Shown: one piece after another, positions 23,100 to 35,540 of the stretch
Layout: every line of letters begins with the position of its first letter
How positions within the stretch are numbered: the stretch's first letter is position 1
The notes under the pieces: model-generated
Database searches by the model: none
Told to the model about the DNA's origin: nothing
What the model saw: only the letters and a program-made list of their open reading frames with translations
Made by a program: the position numbers and the translations under genes
From: Hyparrhenia diplandra
Taxonomy: Eukaryota; Streptophyta; Magnoliopsida; Poales; Poaceae
DNA: 64,000 nucleotides
Reading direction: 5' to 3'
Assembly: GCA_015847255.1 (NCBI GenBank)
Contig: JADLZK010007783.1
Coordinates: 1-64,000 of the forward strand

Positions 23100-25563
23100 G
23101 ACCACCAAACGGTCTCACAAACCGTGACCCAAACCCTCGAGGCCTCCTACCTTCAGACCTACCAAATCGCCCTCGAACCGACCGTACACCCCTCTCATAC
23201 ATGCCAAGTGGTGGGTGATACATGTCACGGTTCTCAAGCTCCACTCGACGCCTAACATCCCTCTTCCTCCTAAAGCAAAACCCAACTAAGTGACCATCCC
23301 TCCGGCAATACTCACAAGTGATACCTCACCTCTCTCTTGGGTGGTGGCTGGTTCACTCTCTTGGGTGGATGGTTCACTCTTGTAGTGGTCTTGGTCTTAG
23401 GAAGGGTTTCCTCGGGATCCTGGGCAAAGTGTCAAGTGGGTTCTTGAGGTGGTTCGGTTTGGGAAGCCACACTTGTTTGGGAGGTGGAGTCTTAGTGGGT
23501 TCTTGGAGGATGCAATCTTGCACAATGGACTTGGGAGGCTCGGTGGAGTGATCTTGGTAAACTTGGGAGTGTTGGTTGGTTTCTCACTTGAGCTCAAACC
23601 ACTCCCTTGACCAACCTTTCCATAGATAACTTCACCCTTCCCACCTATAGCAAAGCCTAAACCCGATGTGTCGGTCCCCCCTCTTGAACCGACTCATCAT
23701 CATGCCAAGCTGCGCTCTCCACTAGACACCCAACTCAAGACAGAGCGAAGATATGTGATTTCCTCTTCGACTCTCTCGCTTGTCATGCCTACAAGACATG
23801 AGCTCCAACTCCAAAGCTCCACACTTAGCACATCCCAAAGACGGTGCTATCCGAAGTTGGCCTTCTCAAGCACAAAGCAAGCTTGGCAGCCTCTCTCGCC
23901 AACTCGATCGTAAGTCGTGACAAGACTTGCACGCACTCAACAAAGATCGGCCTAGACTTCAACTCAACATGCTCATCTAGCAAAGCCGAATACTTGACCG
24001 CAAAGACACGATGCTAGACATATGCACAGCACAAGCATCACACACCGTCTCATCGAGACATCGACAAAGCTTCCTAAGCAACTCAATCTCATCCACGACC
24101 ATCTCCCACTTCTCCTTGTACTCCTTTCTCTCCCCTAGCGGCACGCTTAAGCAACTTCTCTTGACAAACAAGCGCATCGCCCAAAGACTCAACCTCATCG
24201 GAGAGATTCGATTGTAGGAGGTACCTCGGCTGGGAGAAGAGTCGTTGCCGTGTGGCTTGGCGCCGTCTGGCCACCTCTCCTTCGAGGGCCATGGTGCAGA
24301 AGCCCCCGGGCTTGGAGTTGGCGACGGCGGAGTCCATTCAGCCTATCCTCGACCTTGCGCCGGGGCCCCTCGTCGCCGGAGGAAGACTCCGCCCGTCCAA
24401 GAGTCGTTGTCGAGGTCGCCGAGGGAAGCAAGGAAGGCGTGCTTGTGCTCCTTGGCACGCTTGAGGTACTTCTTCTTGATCGCCTCCTTGTCTAATCCCT
24501 TCTTGGACTTGTGCTTGCCGGAGGTGTACTCGCGCTTGTCCTTGCGCTTGTCGGAGTCGCATTTTGCTGGAGTAGTACTTCTCGCCGAGTACTTGTCCTT
24601 GTTCTTCTTGGGGCATGCGGCGACGGTGGTCCGGATCTCCGCACTCGAAGCACCCGCCCTGGATGGGCCGCCACGCCGACGGTTCAAGCGGTTGTTGTGG
24701 AACCGCGAGAATCGGCCGATGACTAGTGCAAGCTCATCATCCCCAAGACTCTCCATCGCGCTCCTCCGTCACGCACACCAAGGAAGACAAGGCGAAAAGA
24801 AATGCGTGATGGGTTAGCGTAAGAACTAGAACCACCTTTACCCCGAGACGAGCAACGTTTCGGCGCGGAGGGGTTCTTCGCCTCGCCCGGATCTCGAGCC
24901 TCGATCTCCGAAGACTTGAGCTTGCCAAAGCTCGCCGGGTGTGAGGGTGTCGAGTTGGCGCACTCCATGATCGCCGACACCTTCACATCCCACACCTTCC
25001 GATCCAAGGCGCACAAGAGCCGTGACGCCTTCTCGTGCTCGCCCAACCTCTCCGACGGCTTGTTCGCCCGAAGCTTGTTGCATCGCCCGAACCTAGCAAA
25101 GAGAGAATCGATGGTCTCGCCATCAAGCTGGATGAGGTTGTTGTACTCTCTTGTAGGTCTCGTAAAGGCGGGCCTTGACTTGTGGGGTTTCCCTCGTGGT
25201 AGCTCTCTAGTGTCTTCCACACCTCACGAGCGGTCTCACAAGTGGCAACTCTCTCAAACTCGGTATCCTTGAGGCTAGAGAACAAAAACACTCCTCGCTC
25301 GGTTGTTAGCATTGTGTTGGGCTATCTCGATCCTCACCCACTCGAGCGGCTAGCACTTGGTAGTTCTCATCCTCAACGATCTCCCACACTCTCCAATCTA
25401 TCCCCATGAGATGCGCTTGCATCTTAATCTTCCAATAAGGATAGTTGGAGCCATCGAACTCCCGGAGGCTTGCCACCAAAGTGACCAAAACCTCTCCATG
25501 TCGCTTCTCAAGGATCAAGAACCGGTTAAGGTGGATATGATCCTTAACCCGCTTTGATACCAA
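23100..25563 (-). pseudogene. Copia gag with CCHC zinc knuckle (frameshifted)
   Basis: The gag region starts just inside the primer site. It opens with LREFDGSNYPYWKIKMQAHL (near 25470), followed by CETAREVWKTLESYHEG and an LDGETIDSLFARF segment, the UBN2-type capsid domain of plant copia elements. A Lys/Arg-rich middle lies near 24340-24750. A perfect C-x2-C-x4-H-x4-C knuckle (CEYCRRDGHLVGFC) is at 23280-23322. The protein would form the virus-like particle and bind genomic RNA. Several frame breaks separate the pieces. Confidence 0.85.
25551..25562 (-). other. tRNA-iMet primer binding site of the copia element
   Basis: The minus strand reads TGGTATCAAAGC three bases after the 5' LTR. This differs by one base from the common plant initiator-Met site TGGTATCAGAGC and confirms element orientation. 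Confidence 0.9.
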
Positions 25564-25564
25564 T

Positions 25565-27419
25565 TGAAGGACCGAAACGGCGACTAGAGGGGGTGAATAG
25601 GAGCCTCAAATATTTCTTTCGAAATTCAAGTCCTTGGCTCTCACCCCCTCAAAGCAAGACATACACCGCGAACAAGATGCTAAATTCAACGTGAAATGCG
25701 AGAAGAATTGCAACACTATCGGAAGCCCAATTGCAACAAGTCCGGGCAAATGGGGATCACGAGCAAAGAACTCTCGGAAGGTACGACATGTCCGATGTCC
25801 GATCCCGATTCGCCCGCCGTTGCAACACACAATGCAAGTGGATTGCAACACAACTAGAAACCCGATTGCAACAGATCCGGGCGGTCGGGGGTCACGAGAA
25901 GTAACTCTCGGAGGGTACAGACATGTTCGATGTCCGATCCCGAATCGCCGCCAAATTGCAACACAAAACACGTAATCGATTGCAACACGAAAAAGAGATG
26001 GATTGCGACACCCGATTGCAACCCAAGAAGCGCATCGATTGCAACCCAAGAAGCGCATCGATTGCAACACACCGACACCGCGAACGTATCGTAGAAAACC
26101 CGCGATTTCTTAGCGATTTTCGAAGAACCGAGCACTAAATCGCCAAGAACTCTCTCCAATTGAAACCTCAGGTCACAAGATTCAACCTAGATGATCTAGG
26201 CATGTAGGTGACCATTTCCCACCAAGAGATTTCAAGTTTGATGGAGCGAATCGAGAGGAATTTCAGATCTCGCGAAGAACACACCAAAAACCGAGTTTGA
26301 TCCAAAACTTGCCCGATCTACGTGCTCGTGAGGAATTAAAGTAAATCCTTTGGTGGAAAGGATCCTCTCACGCCCTAGCACGAATCAAAACAAGAAAACG
26401 AGATCAAGCGGAGCCAAAACGAAGAAATCGCAAAGAGTAGAGAGGGGGAGAGGATGAACTCGGGAAGAACAAGTGAAGAACAAAAATCACAGCACAAGAT
26501 CAGACATGAACACCGATCGAATCACTCCAAACGTCACCATGTGACAGGCTACTCAGAGCTAGCCCTTGCTCAAACGATTCGATACAAACGGTGGACCTCT
26601 CACACCAAGGTTTGGAACCCTAAGCTAGGAATTGCAAAATGAGAGGCAAGAGAGGATGAAGGGGTATGCCCTCGCTATATAGCCCCAATTCCCTCTCGCC
26701 TAAACTACCCCTAAGATACATGAGTCGATTTTGTAACCCTAAGGCTATTTCGGTCGACGACGGGTAATCTTCGATCCGACGGCCACCGCGCCTCCTCATC
26801 GGTAGCCTTGCCTCCACGCAACCTCCCCCGATGCCGCCACGTGCCGCCCTTCCGTCCGCCGAACACTCTCGGGTTTTGAGGCCCAAACCCGCGAAACCCG
26901 CGCCTGTGGTTTTGAGGCCCAAACCACTAAACCCGCGCCGATGGTTTTGAGGACAAACCACCAAACCTCCTCGACACGTGTCACCGCCGTCTTGACCGCC
27001 TCGAAGTCGCCAAGTCATCCGAGCTCCCCGCGCTCGCACGCACGCCGCCTTGACCCGATCGACACGGTCCCGCCGCGTCCTCTTGCATCCGCCGATGTCC
27101 CGGATGTCAGCCACCATGGCTAGCCACCCCGCACTCCGGTCCCTCGGTCCAAGCCTCACGTCCGTCCTTCACCTCCGCGCGTCCATCGGCCCCGCACGCC
27201 CCTCCTTGGTACCTTCACCTCTCCGTCGCCTACCATCTCCGAGCTCAACACCCGCACAACACGAACCAAGAGATACGCCTTCGACACACTCCACGTATGC
27301 CGGTGAAACATAGCGAAGCAAAAAGGATAAAAAGAAAATAGAGTAAGAATGTTGACTCGTTGACAATCACTCCATCACAAAACTAAACACATGTGACCTA
27401 AATCAACCATGTGTTCGCA
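25565..27419 (-). repeat. 5' LTR of the copia element
   Basis: The right copy of the long terminal repeat, collinear with 16500-18357. It carries the same TATA-like site near 26675, the TTGCAAC cluster (about 25705-26067) and the inner duplication. Differences from its partner are concentrated at C/G-rich words and are mostly indels rather than transitions. Confidence 0.95.
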
Positions 27420-27424
27420 ATTTA

Positions 27425-28814
27425 ATTGATGTATTGAGAGTCATAAATGCACTTAATGCACTGAGAGGACTCACAAATTATATGATTAATAAGGAAAATA
27501 AAATAAAAATCATACTTCATTAGATTTGGTCATTTCGAGTGTCAAGTGACAAGGATTTGCGTTCAAGGGCAGCAACCAACAAGAAGCCTGTAGCATGTGT
27601 GTTTGCTGACTAAACATGGTACCGTGTTTTTATCTCACAATAAACATAACATTAGTCCGACTTATTAGCCGCAGACCTTCAGCCGAACAGTCCGAAACGC
27701 AGAAATTCAACTAATCCATTCATCCAGCCTCGAAGAGATCGATGGAGAAAGCTTCCTAGAATGCAGTCAAGAAGAACTAGTGCAGCAGCAGTACCTAGCT
27801 AGATTCACTGCACTGACCTGCTCTTGCTTGCACATCAGAATTCAATATGGACTGAGTGCGTAATATGCGTACTGCGCAGGAAGCCGTGTCGTCGTCCGAA
27901 CCGTCTTTGCACGCACTGAACAGTGCCTGCACTGCACCGTCGTCGTCGTGGCATGTGTGTATTGGGTGTCCATGGTCGTCGTCGTCGACGACGACGTTGA
28001 AGCTGATGAGAGACGGATACCAACCACAATGTATACGTATTCTCATTGGCCGGCACCAAATGAAACTTCCACGAGGCAATGCGAGGACGTACGATGATGT
28101 TTGTGTGTGTAAGGGGTGCATGGTCCACGGATGAATGAGAGGTAGCGATACACCAGTGGGATCGGAGCTCTCTCTCTTTCTCCAACTGTCGCATTGGTCG
28201 CGACGTCTGCACCTGACTTGTGGTAATGGTGCACACGTTCGGGGAGCAAGTTTGTTTTTTTTTCTTTGGCATGTCCATTTTAGTAAACGGAGGAATGATG
28301 TTGAGGAGGGAAATTTCTACCCCGGCCATGTCGACCATCGGTCGTGGCTTCATCTTCTCTTACTACAACAACTTCTTTTTTTTTCGCGATCGGGAGAATT
28401 CTCATATGCTATAACTAGTGCTAGTGTTTTATTATTAGTACTACATAGAAGAATTTCACCATTTTGATAGTGCTGGTGCCTAACTAATTGCATTGCTTCT
28501 GGATTGGTACATTCGGCTTGTGCCTAACTAATGGCGCACGTTCGAGGAGCAATGCAATTCAATGCAAGTCCTCCTTTGAAAAGGTAGCGCTTCCATTGGA
28601 ACGCGAGTAGCATGCATGCATGCATGCGCGTGTGCATGCGTGTGGTCGTGCGGTCGTCGTCAATTTATTTTACAATGCATCCAGATGGTTGCTTTTTCAT
28701 CTCGATCGATCATGCAGAATTGCAGACTAGACTAGACCAGCTTTAATTTCTCATTCCATTCTTTCTTATTACATACATGCTTGGCCCTAGCTCGACTAGC
28801 TAGCTTATAAATAG
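27425..28814. other. Intergenic stretch, no supported gene
   Basis: Non-coding sequence with short unsupported ORFs, a GTCGTCGTCG-rich patch at 27890-27995 and a CATGCATG repeat at 28611-28627. No domain, tRNA or TE terminus was recognised. Confidence 0.5.
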
Positions 28815-28817
28815 TAA

Positions 28818-29291
28818 GAGCAACTTCAACAGTTTGGTAATCGAGTTTGACATTTTTTTTTTTGCCAAAAAGCTATAAAATGAACCTCCAACAGTTTGGC
28901 AAAAACGTTTGGTAATTTGGTGAGTTTGGCATTTGAAGGCCGCTATGCGCACAAAAATGCGCGCGATCAAAGCCTTTGGCATTCGCGACGGGCCGCTGCC
29001 GGCCGAAGTCCGCGCTCTCGACTCTTCACGGCGGCCCAATCTTTCCCGCGCTTTGGCGAGGTCGTGGGCGCAAGACACGATATGGACGCCACGGACGAAG
29101 CTGCGCTTGCAGGACGGGTCGTAGTAGGCGACGAGCGGGGCAATGAGGTCCAGGCGCGAGGCGATGGAGTCCAGGTCAAATGCCAAATCAGAAAAAGCTT
29201 TTTTTTTTTTTTTTTCGACTTGGCATCGGAATGAGAGTTGGCAAACAAGGTCAAATGCCAAATCAAAAAATCCAAACTGTTGGAGTTGCTC
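28818..29291. mobile_element. Tourist-like MITE with GC-rich, gene-like interior
   Basis: Inverted termini GAGCAACTTCAACAGTTTGG and CCAAACTGTTGGAGTTGCTC bound a 474-bp element. TAA precedes the left end but GGT follows the right end, so the target duplication is lost or the right flank is altered. The subterminal parts are AT-rich (TTTGGCATTTG motifs), whereas 28940-29165 is GC-rich and open on the minus strand (for example APLVAYYDPSCKRSF), suggesting a captured coding fragment of unknown origin. A poly(T) scar is nested at 29173-29265. Confidence 0.6.
29173..29265 (-). mobile_element. Poly(A)-only retroposition scar (candidate)
   Basis: The 18-mer AGGTCAAATGCCAAATCA occurs at 29173-29190 and 29248-29265, flanking about 57 bp that begin with a few bases and an 18-nt T-run. 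This looks like target-primed insertion of little more than an RNA poly(A) tail on the minus strand. It lies inside the MITE and therefore post-dates it. Confidence 0.5.
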
Positions 29292-30149
29292 GGTGCCATG
29301 TCCGCGTGGGTTATACGGTGGCACCGCCAGCAATGAAACCACTACTGTGGAGATCTTGCTTGCATGCGGATCGTAGAACTCGCGATGGCCTCTCGCTGCA
29401 CACATACCCTGGCTCCCTCTAGAACCTAGATTGGTTCCATAACCCATTGTAACCGAACGAGGCCTAAACGTTGAAGCAACCTTTAAGATCATTGTTAAGG
29501 AACATAGAAAAAAACGCTTGTAGTTTGCCATTTGTATTGTGCTTTTATATATGTGCGCCGAAGGGTGCGGGGTGAGGGCCTCTTGTAGCATTGGGTCGAT
29601 CGACATCGTTTCTGATCTGAGAAATAAACAGTTCTCCTCTAATTTTGTCCCTTAAGAAGTCACTTTAAAAAAGTATTCGTGATGCATCTATCATGCGCGG
29701 AATTCCATGGCAATAGTGGAAAAGTTAACATGAGGCGGTGCATATACGGCGTACGGCCGGGTCACTTTTACTTGGAGTCAGCTGGTCACGTAGATGAGGT
29801 CATCAAGCGGTTGATGCCCGGGCACCTTTCACCTTTGCACCTTTCACCTTTGCACGATGGATGCTGAGTCGCAAAGGAAAAGAAAAACGACCGCGCGATG
29901 CATCTATGCAGCGACGACGAGACTTTGTCGTTGCGCGCGCTGGAACTTGTAAACGCTTCCTGGGATTGACCCTACGGCTATACTAAGCCCTTTTTTGTTT
30001 CCCTATGCGGCTAGAAAGTTAAAATCTTTGTTGTAGGCTCTACGCGCGCACCGTACCTGTCTCTTGGATTCTCGAAGACACATGTCTACTCACAATTGAC
30101 CGACTACATATATACACGATCGAATTGAAGCGGTAGTTTTATTTAGTAG
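29292..30149. other. Intergenic stretch, no supported gene
   Basis: No coding or RNA gene is supported. A short direct duplication of CACCTTTCACCTTTG lies near 29823-29855. Confidence 0.5.
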
Positions 30150-30151
30150 TA

Positions 30152-30242
30152 CTCCCTCTGTCCCTAAATGTTTGTCTCTAGAAAACCGTGTTTCTCTCAC
30201 AAACACGTTTCCCGGGCGACACACATAAAGGGACGGAGGGAG
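30152..30242. mobile_element. Stowaway MITE (Tc1/mariner), TSD TA
   Basis: A 91-bp element with clean inverted ends CTCCCTCTGTCCCT and GGGACGGAGGGAG between TA dinucleotides at 30150-30151 and 30243-30244. This is the textbook grass Stowaway terminus. The interior folds (GAAAACCGTGTTTCTC against AAACACG). Confidence 0.9.
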
Positions 30243-30697
30243 TAGGTGAAGAAGAAAAACAATATATATAACTCTCTCATACATTGGATGATGTGTGCAT
30301 ATAAAAACATGTGGTGGTGGCAATTGGTGTCATCAGGTGACTACGGCACGCTGGTTGCTCATGCATATGTGGCCGGCATCCGTACAATTTTGTGTTGTTT
30401 AATTTGGAACTAGCCATGCGTGTCCTCCAAGCGTGCAATACAAATACAATATGTGCATGCACGAAAGTGAGACATGCAGTACGTACCGACGACCGAGACA
30501 TACATCAATAGCGTATGCACCAAGCAGGCTAGTGCAAAACTTCCACACATGCGTGCGCTTTCTCGCTTTCGTCCAGTCTACACAAACGCACACATTCTTT
30601 TGATGCTGGCCTGCCCAAAAGCTAGAAAAACAAGACCTGCAGGGAAATGCTGCTACGGCCTACCTGGTCGCTAGCTGCGTGCATGGACTGGACTGCT

Positions 30698-30926
30698 TTT
30701 TTTTTTTAGGGAACAGGAGGGGTTTTGGCACCCCTACTGGAATTTTATTAAAACAAAGAAAAAAGTTTACAATGTTCTCTCATGAAACAAAGAAAAAAAC
30801 TGATAACACAAGGTCTTCTAGCCATTGATCTATATGGGGGTTTAAACTGGACTTTGCTCTTAGTAGAATAACTAAGGCAAATTCTTGCTTGAAACCCTTC
30901 TTGCAGCGATGAATCGAGTCCTGAAT
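30698..30926 (-). mobile_element. 5'-truncated LINE insertion with 15-bp TSD
   Basis: A T-run followed by an AGGGAACAGGAGGGGTT segment and CTGGAATTTTATTAAAAC is the reverse of a LINE 3' end. Perfect copies of ATGGACTGGACTGCT at 30683-30697 and 30927-30941 flank 229 bp. Only the 3' UTR region is present. The same 3'-end style occurs at 1018 and 61.07 kb. Confidence 0.9.
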
Positions 30927-30941
30927 ATGGACTGGACTGCT

Positions 30942-31499
30942 GGCCGGGCAGCATCTGCTATCGTTCTCGTTCCCCCCGGCTGCACTGCAGCAGCAATATT
31001 TTCCTGCACGGCCACGGGCTCGCTCGCATCGCATGCATGGCGTACGTACCAATCGTCCGGCCGGCCGGCTGCGAGAGGAACCCTCGTATGGTACGGTCAC
31101 CGGCCCGTGCAGCAGGCGGCAGTCCGCAGCGAAGGTAGACCAGCAGCCTCCAGGAATATGCAGCCCTGATCTGACTAGATCCGATCCTTCCTGCCCGCGT
31201 TCACACTGTCAACGTCGTCCGATTGATATGAAAACCGATATGCATGATTTAATCTAGTGGGGTTTTTCTTTTGTTCACATTTAACTTTTCGACTGGTGAG
31301 TTGTGTACGCGATACAAGGTTCTAAAAAACACCCAAAAATCCCACCAATACACATGCATGCCATCAGCTTGGCTAAGCTTTGTTGTTCGGCCTACGTACG
31401 TAGTATAGATGATACGAGGAGAAGATCGATGAATAGCAAAAATTATTGTTTTTTTCCATCGATTCTAAAAAATAGAGTATATATATAGGATCAGTAAAG
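30942..31499. other. Intergenic stretch, no supported gene
   Basis: Short frames only. No SLAH coding sequence was found here, although the neighbouring upstream-type block would predict a gene to its left. Confidence 0.5.
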
Positions 31500-31680
31500 A
31501 ATGAAAACCTCGGAGGATCGCCATCGCCGCCATTGACTATGTTCTGTCGTCGATCGACGTCCACAGGAGAGCACAAGAACAAGCCGATCGAGACGTGCTG
31601 GAAGAAGCAACACATTCAAGACAAAGAGAGACGACAAAGAGAGACTACCTTGTCCCTGCATGTAAATGGTTGACGATACA
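31500..31680 (+). repeat. SLAH-upstream block, orphan middle copy
   Basis: Carries GCCATTGACTATGTTCTGTC, GATCGACGTCCACAGGAG, then GACGTGCTGGAAGAAGCAAC, in the same order and orientation as 14640-14830 and inverted to 50480-50745. No channel gene accompanies it, so it may be the relic of a third SLAH locus whose coding part was lost. Confidence 0.55.
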
Positions 31681-31883
31681 GTGCGATGAATTGAAGTACA
31701 CTGTGAACATGCATGCACCTAGCTACGCACGGTCATGTGCAGAATAGTCCACTCGTTAATTTCCCATGTTTTTGTTTCCCCTTACATGCATGTCTAATTT
31801 CGTAAAAAAAAATGCCCAAGAACTCCTGCAGTCTGCTGTCTAGCAAGCTAACTTAATTTTGTTGTTGTGACATTAGTTTTTAA

Positions 31884-32036
<153 letters not shown>

Positions 32037-32455
32037 TGATGAAGCTTCAGTTCAGGGGTACTTTGCTACACGTACATATATCCTTGACATGTTGTGCTGG
32101 TGTCACACCTGCTAGCTAGCATAACATAAACATGCATGTTGCAAAGACAAGTCATTTTAATTAGGCAGGAGTTCGCTCGCCATTTTCTTCGTCTTACTGG
32201 CCATGGACTTTGTTGGTGGTGACCGAGGGTATGTGCCATCGACTAGTAAAGACAAAACAAGTGTTCAGAGAGTTCAGACTGCTCCTGGCAGTACGCATGT
32301 ATGTATCACCGGAACAGACCATTTCGATAGAACCGAATTAAACACATGTATGTGATGTGAGTGCCTAATGCACATCTAGTACATTGTACCTTTTTTTCAA
32401 ACCGATCGAGGGAGAAACCTATTTACATTATAAGTAACGGAAATACAATGTTTTT

Positions 32456-32516
32456 GAGTTGACGGGATACTTTTTTTTTTTTTTTTTTTTTTTTGCGAAG
32501 AGAGTTGACGGGATAC
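32456..32516 (-). mobile_element. Poly(A)-only retroposition scar with 15-bp TSD
   Basis: GAGTTGACGGGATAC occurs perfectly at 32456-32470 and 32502-32516. Between the copies lie only 24 T residues and GCGAAGA. Read on the minus strand this is a target duplication around a poly(A) tail with a 7-nt stub, meaning an extremely 5'-truncated retroposon. Confidence 0.75.
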
Positions 32517-32780
32517 ATAGCAGAGCATTAGACCCACTACCAGGTATACTAGCCACCCATATGGGCATAGAACCATTACAAATCTTAAGTACATTGTACC
32601 TGGCATTGTCCACCGTGTGACAGTCGTTGTCTGCCTAAACAAAACGAAACTATAGATGTTTTCTCGATTAATAAAATACCTAAATTTTGACCGAACATAT
32701 AGATAAAATATTAATGTAACATAAATAGATTATAAAAATGTTTTATGACAAATTTAATTTAATGTATGAACCAAACATTT

Positions 32781-33030
32781 GTTTTTTTTTTAATTACACA
32801 AGTACAAACGTAGACGCTCAGAATACGCACGCACACTCAGCCCTATGAACACACGTACAAACCCTACCCCTATGAGCACCTCCGAAGCGCACGCACACTC
32901 ACCCATATGAACACACGCCGCTACCACTTAATGCATAACGCCTCCTAAATCCAAGAAAAAAGTGCGAGCACCAAGATTTGAACCTCGTGGAGCGTCCCAC
33001 TAGACCGTGTTACCATTGAACTATAAGTCA
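32781..33030 (-). mobile_element. tRNA-derived SINE
   Basis: On the minus strand a tRNA-like head carries an A-box-like TATAGTTCAATGGTA (33025-33011) and a B-box-like GGTTCAAATCT (32984-32974) at the spacing of a Pol III internal promoter. A body with repeated ATGAACACACG words and an A-run (T-run at 32781-32790) close it. The body is related to that of 51167-51467. No clear target duplication was found. Confidence 0.6.
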
Positions 33031-33034
33031 ATTC

Positions 33035-35521
33035 GCTAAATTTGGTCAAGTTTGACGTACTTTAACGTTACTTTGTTTAGAATTGTATACTTTTTTGCAA
33101 CCGAGTGACGATATAATCAAAGGTACGACCTCCATGTGAGGATACTGACGTAGTAATGCAAATCAACGACAGTGAGTGACACGATATGATATATAGTGAA
33201 TAACTTTAAAATAACCTAATTAATCCCCTAAAAATGCGCAAAATCTGAGGTGATCTCTCGTTGGCAACTAATATCGTACACATCATAGCTAGGGTTTATA
33301 TAGCTAATTAATCTTAGCCTGTACATATAATTTTCTAGCATAAAAATAACCACCTATGGTTAGGCAAGGAATAATAGTCTTAACATGTATGAGCCAAGTG
33401 TCAGTGTCATAGACCGTTCGATTGGGCGGATGTGACACGTCACCAACGATCGTCGTGGGCGGAGAAGGTGGCGTAGGGGGCAGCGGTGTCTGGCGGCGGC
33501 GCGCCCGGGCGGCGGCACGGGCAACGGCGGCGAGGGGCGGCGTGGTGATGGCGGGCGCGCGGCGGCGGGCGGCGCAGCGGCGGGTGGGAGAGAGAGAGAG
33601 GTGGAGATACGAACTAATTTTATTACTTGCCTATCCCCAAGGAGATTACATACCCTTGCTTATATAGACCGGCTAGTGGGACTTGTAATCTAAGCAATAT
33701 CCTAAAAGGTTTTCTTATATGACTGGAATACCTTTTACAAGCAATATTTATTTATTTTCAAATAAGGGCCTTCCTTATAGATTGAATATTCCCTTTACAC
33801 ACCAAAAAGCCTTAGATAATCCTAACTTGATGAGCTTCACTTGTCTCCTCACCTAGGTATGTCTAGTTGGTGTTTGTTGTAGCTGTAATCATGGTCATTA
33901 TTAGTTTGGGCGGATGTTTGCCGTCGGTGTATCGTTAGGTAAGTCCTTCTCACCCATGGTCCTTAGGGCAATGGCCCTTCATGACTCCGGAGGAGAGTTT
34001 GGAGTCCGAGGTTGGTTTTTCTCGACGCACTTTGCCGCCCTGTCTTGATTGGGCGGTAGCTCTGCCACTTGTGTAGAGGACGAGTTGTCGTCGCCATGTG
34101 TGTCTTCATGTTGGTATTCCTCGCCCATGGTCCTGGCCCTCAGTGACTAGGAGGAGTACTCGAAGGGCGACTAAGGTTGCTCCTCGTACGTGGTCCTATG
34201 GCCGCTCTGTCCCTAGTGACTCGGAGGAGTTCGGGAGGGCGACCGCAAGTCCTGTCCTCCGGGCGGATGCTTTGCCGCCATGGGGTTTCCGTTGATGCTT
34301 TGCCACCAAGGTCGCCGCCTTTTCGGCAGATGCTTGGCCGTCGAGGCTGCTTGGACGGTTGCTTTGCCGCTTGAAGGTTTCATCTACGGCTACACTTCGC
34401 TACTGGCTACCATTGTGTTGAGTTATATTGTATTAGGTTCAGTTGCTAGGGGTATCTCGTGGGCTTCGTTGGTAATCATTGGATTACTTACGAACCCTTT
34501 GCTTCTTCTATGTGTAGGTCTGTTGATCATTCTCTCTCGCTTAATGAAAACGGGCTATATCTCCGGACTCAAAAAATATTATTATAGACTTGAATGTAAA
34601 CCTAAATTTGTTTCGAAGAGCTCAAATGGATTGCATGCATCTAGAATGTGGTTCATCACGAAGGAAAGGTAAGCTTTAATTTCACATATGCCTATAGATA
34701 GCAAGGTAATGGCGGCGCACTTTTGAGAAGACGGAGCAACAAAAAGGCGATATGAAAGCGATGGAGCGAAACTAAAGGCACGCGCGCGCGTAGTATAGCA
34801 GCCGCGGCTGGCACCCTGTTGACGATAGGTAAGCCATGACGACTGACTCTGACTGCGACTGATGATGCATGTAGTGGATTCGTTCGATGCATGCATTTGC
34901 ATTTCCCGGGTCGTCGCCGTACGTACTTCAGGATTCTTAATTATTTCGTTGCATGCAACGACTAAGTAGTAGCTGCTTTTCTTTGTTTCGTTGCTGTTTA
35001 ATTTCTTTGCAACTAAGTATTAAAGTGTATAGGTCTGTAAAGCTAGCGGAATCAAAATGTGCGCATTCATTCTTTGACGTCCCCTCTCGACGACCCTGAC
35101 ATTTTGATATGCCTCCCTTTTGCAGAGCTTAGTAGCCAAGTAAGTAAGAAACAGCAATGGCAATGAAGAGAAGCCGCGGGTACGTACGTGCGTGTTGGGG
35201 GATCAGGTCCGGTCTCCAAGACTGGATGCAGCGAAGGAAGAATTAACCGGCCTGAACCAAGCGTTGCCGCCGTGCGCGCGCGGGTTAGACTTTATTTGCA
35301 TGATGACGCGTAGCGCGTACGGCGGTGACCGCGACAGTTAATAGTGCATAGCAGATCGACTAGCTAACTCCGTCGATCTCACGTTCTAGATGCAAGGTGT
35401 TTGCTTTGCCATCCTATCCGTCAATGCAACTCCCCTATCGAGATCGACTTCAGACTTCAGAACAGATGAACAATCCACGATTTATTATTATTAGCCAGAT
35501 CAAAACAGCAAGCTACTGTAG
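33035..35521. other. Intergenic stretch; possible LTR-like fragment, no supported gene
   Basis: AT-rich DNA to 33420, then a GC-rich patch. At 33600-33700 the minus strand reads TATA-like CTATATAAGC followed about 45 nt later by AATAAA, a layout typical of an LTR promoter/R region, but no termini or TSD were found. At 34260-34375 a degenerate motif GATGCTTTGCCGCC recurs about four times. Open frames here lack any recognised domain. Confidence 0.4.
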
Positions 35522-35540
35522 TCTCACTACAGGAGACGCG

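Larger units (their letters stand above)
16500..27419 (-). mobile_element. Full-length Ty1/copia LTR retrotransposon, TSD ATTTA
   Basis: A 10.92-kb element with two direct repeats of 1858 and 1855 bp, TG...CA ends and perfect 5-bp target duplications ATTTA at 16495-16499 and 27420-27424. It reads on the minus strand: 5' LTR (27419 to 25565), tRNA-iMet primer site, gag, zinc knuckle, protease, integrase, RT, RNase H, about 1.3 kb of non-coding DNA, polypurine tract, 3' LTR. The order integrase before RT is diagnostic of copia. The long LTRs and domain wording suggest the SIRE/Maximus (Opie/Ji-like) lineage, which is an inference. All coding frames are interrupted by short indels, so it is non-autonomous as read. 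Confidence 0.95.

Noticed and set aside
27890..27995. GTCGTCGTCG-rich segment as a coding repeat or regulatory array
   Set aside because: A short low-complexity patch with no consistent period or conserved frame.
33005..33030. Possible tRNA gene from A/B-box-like words
   Set aside because: No cloverleaf can be drawn around them. The structure fits a SINE head followed by a body and A-tail.
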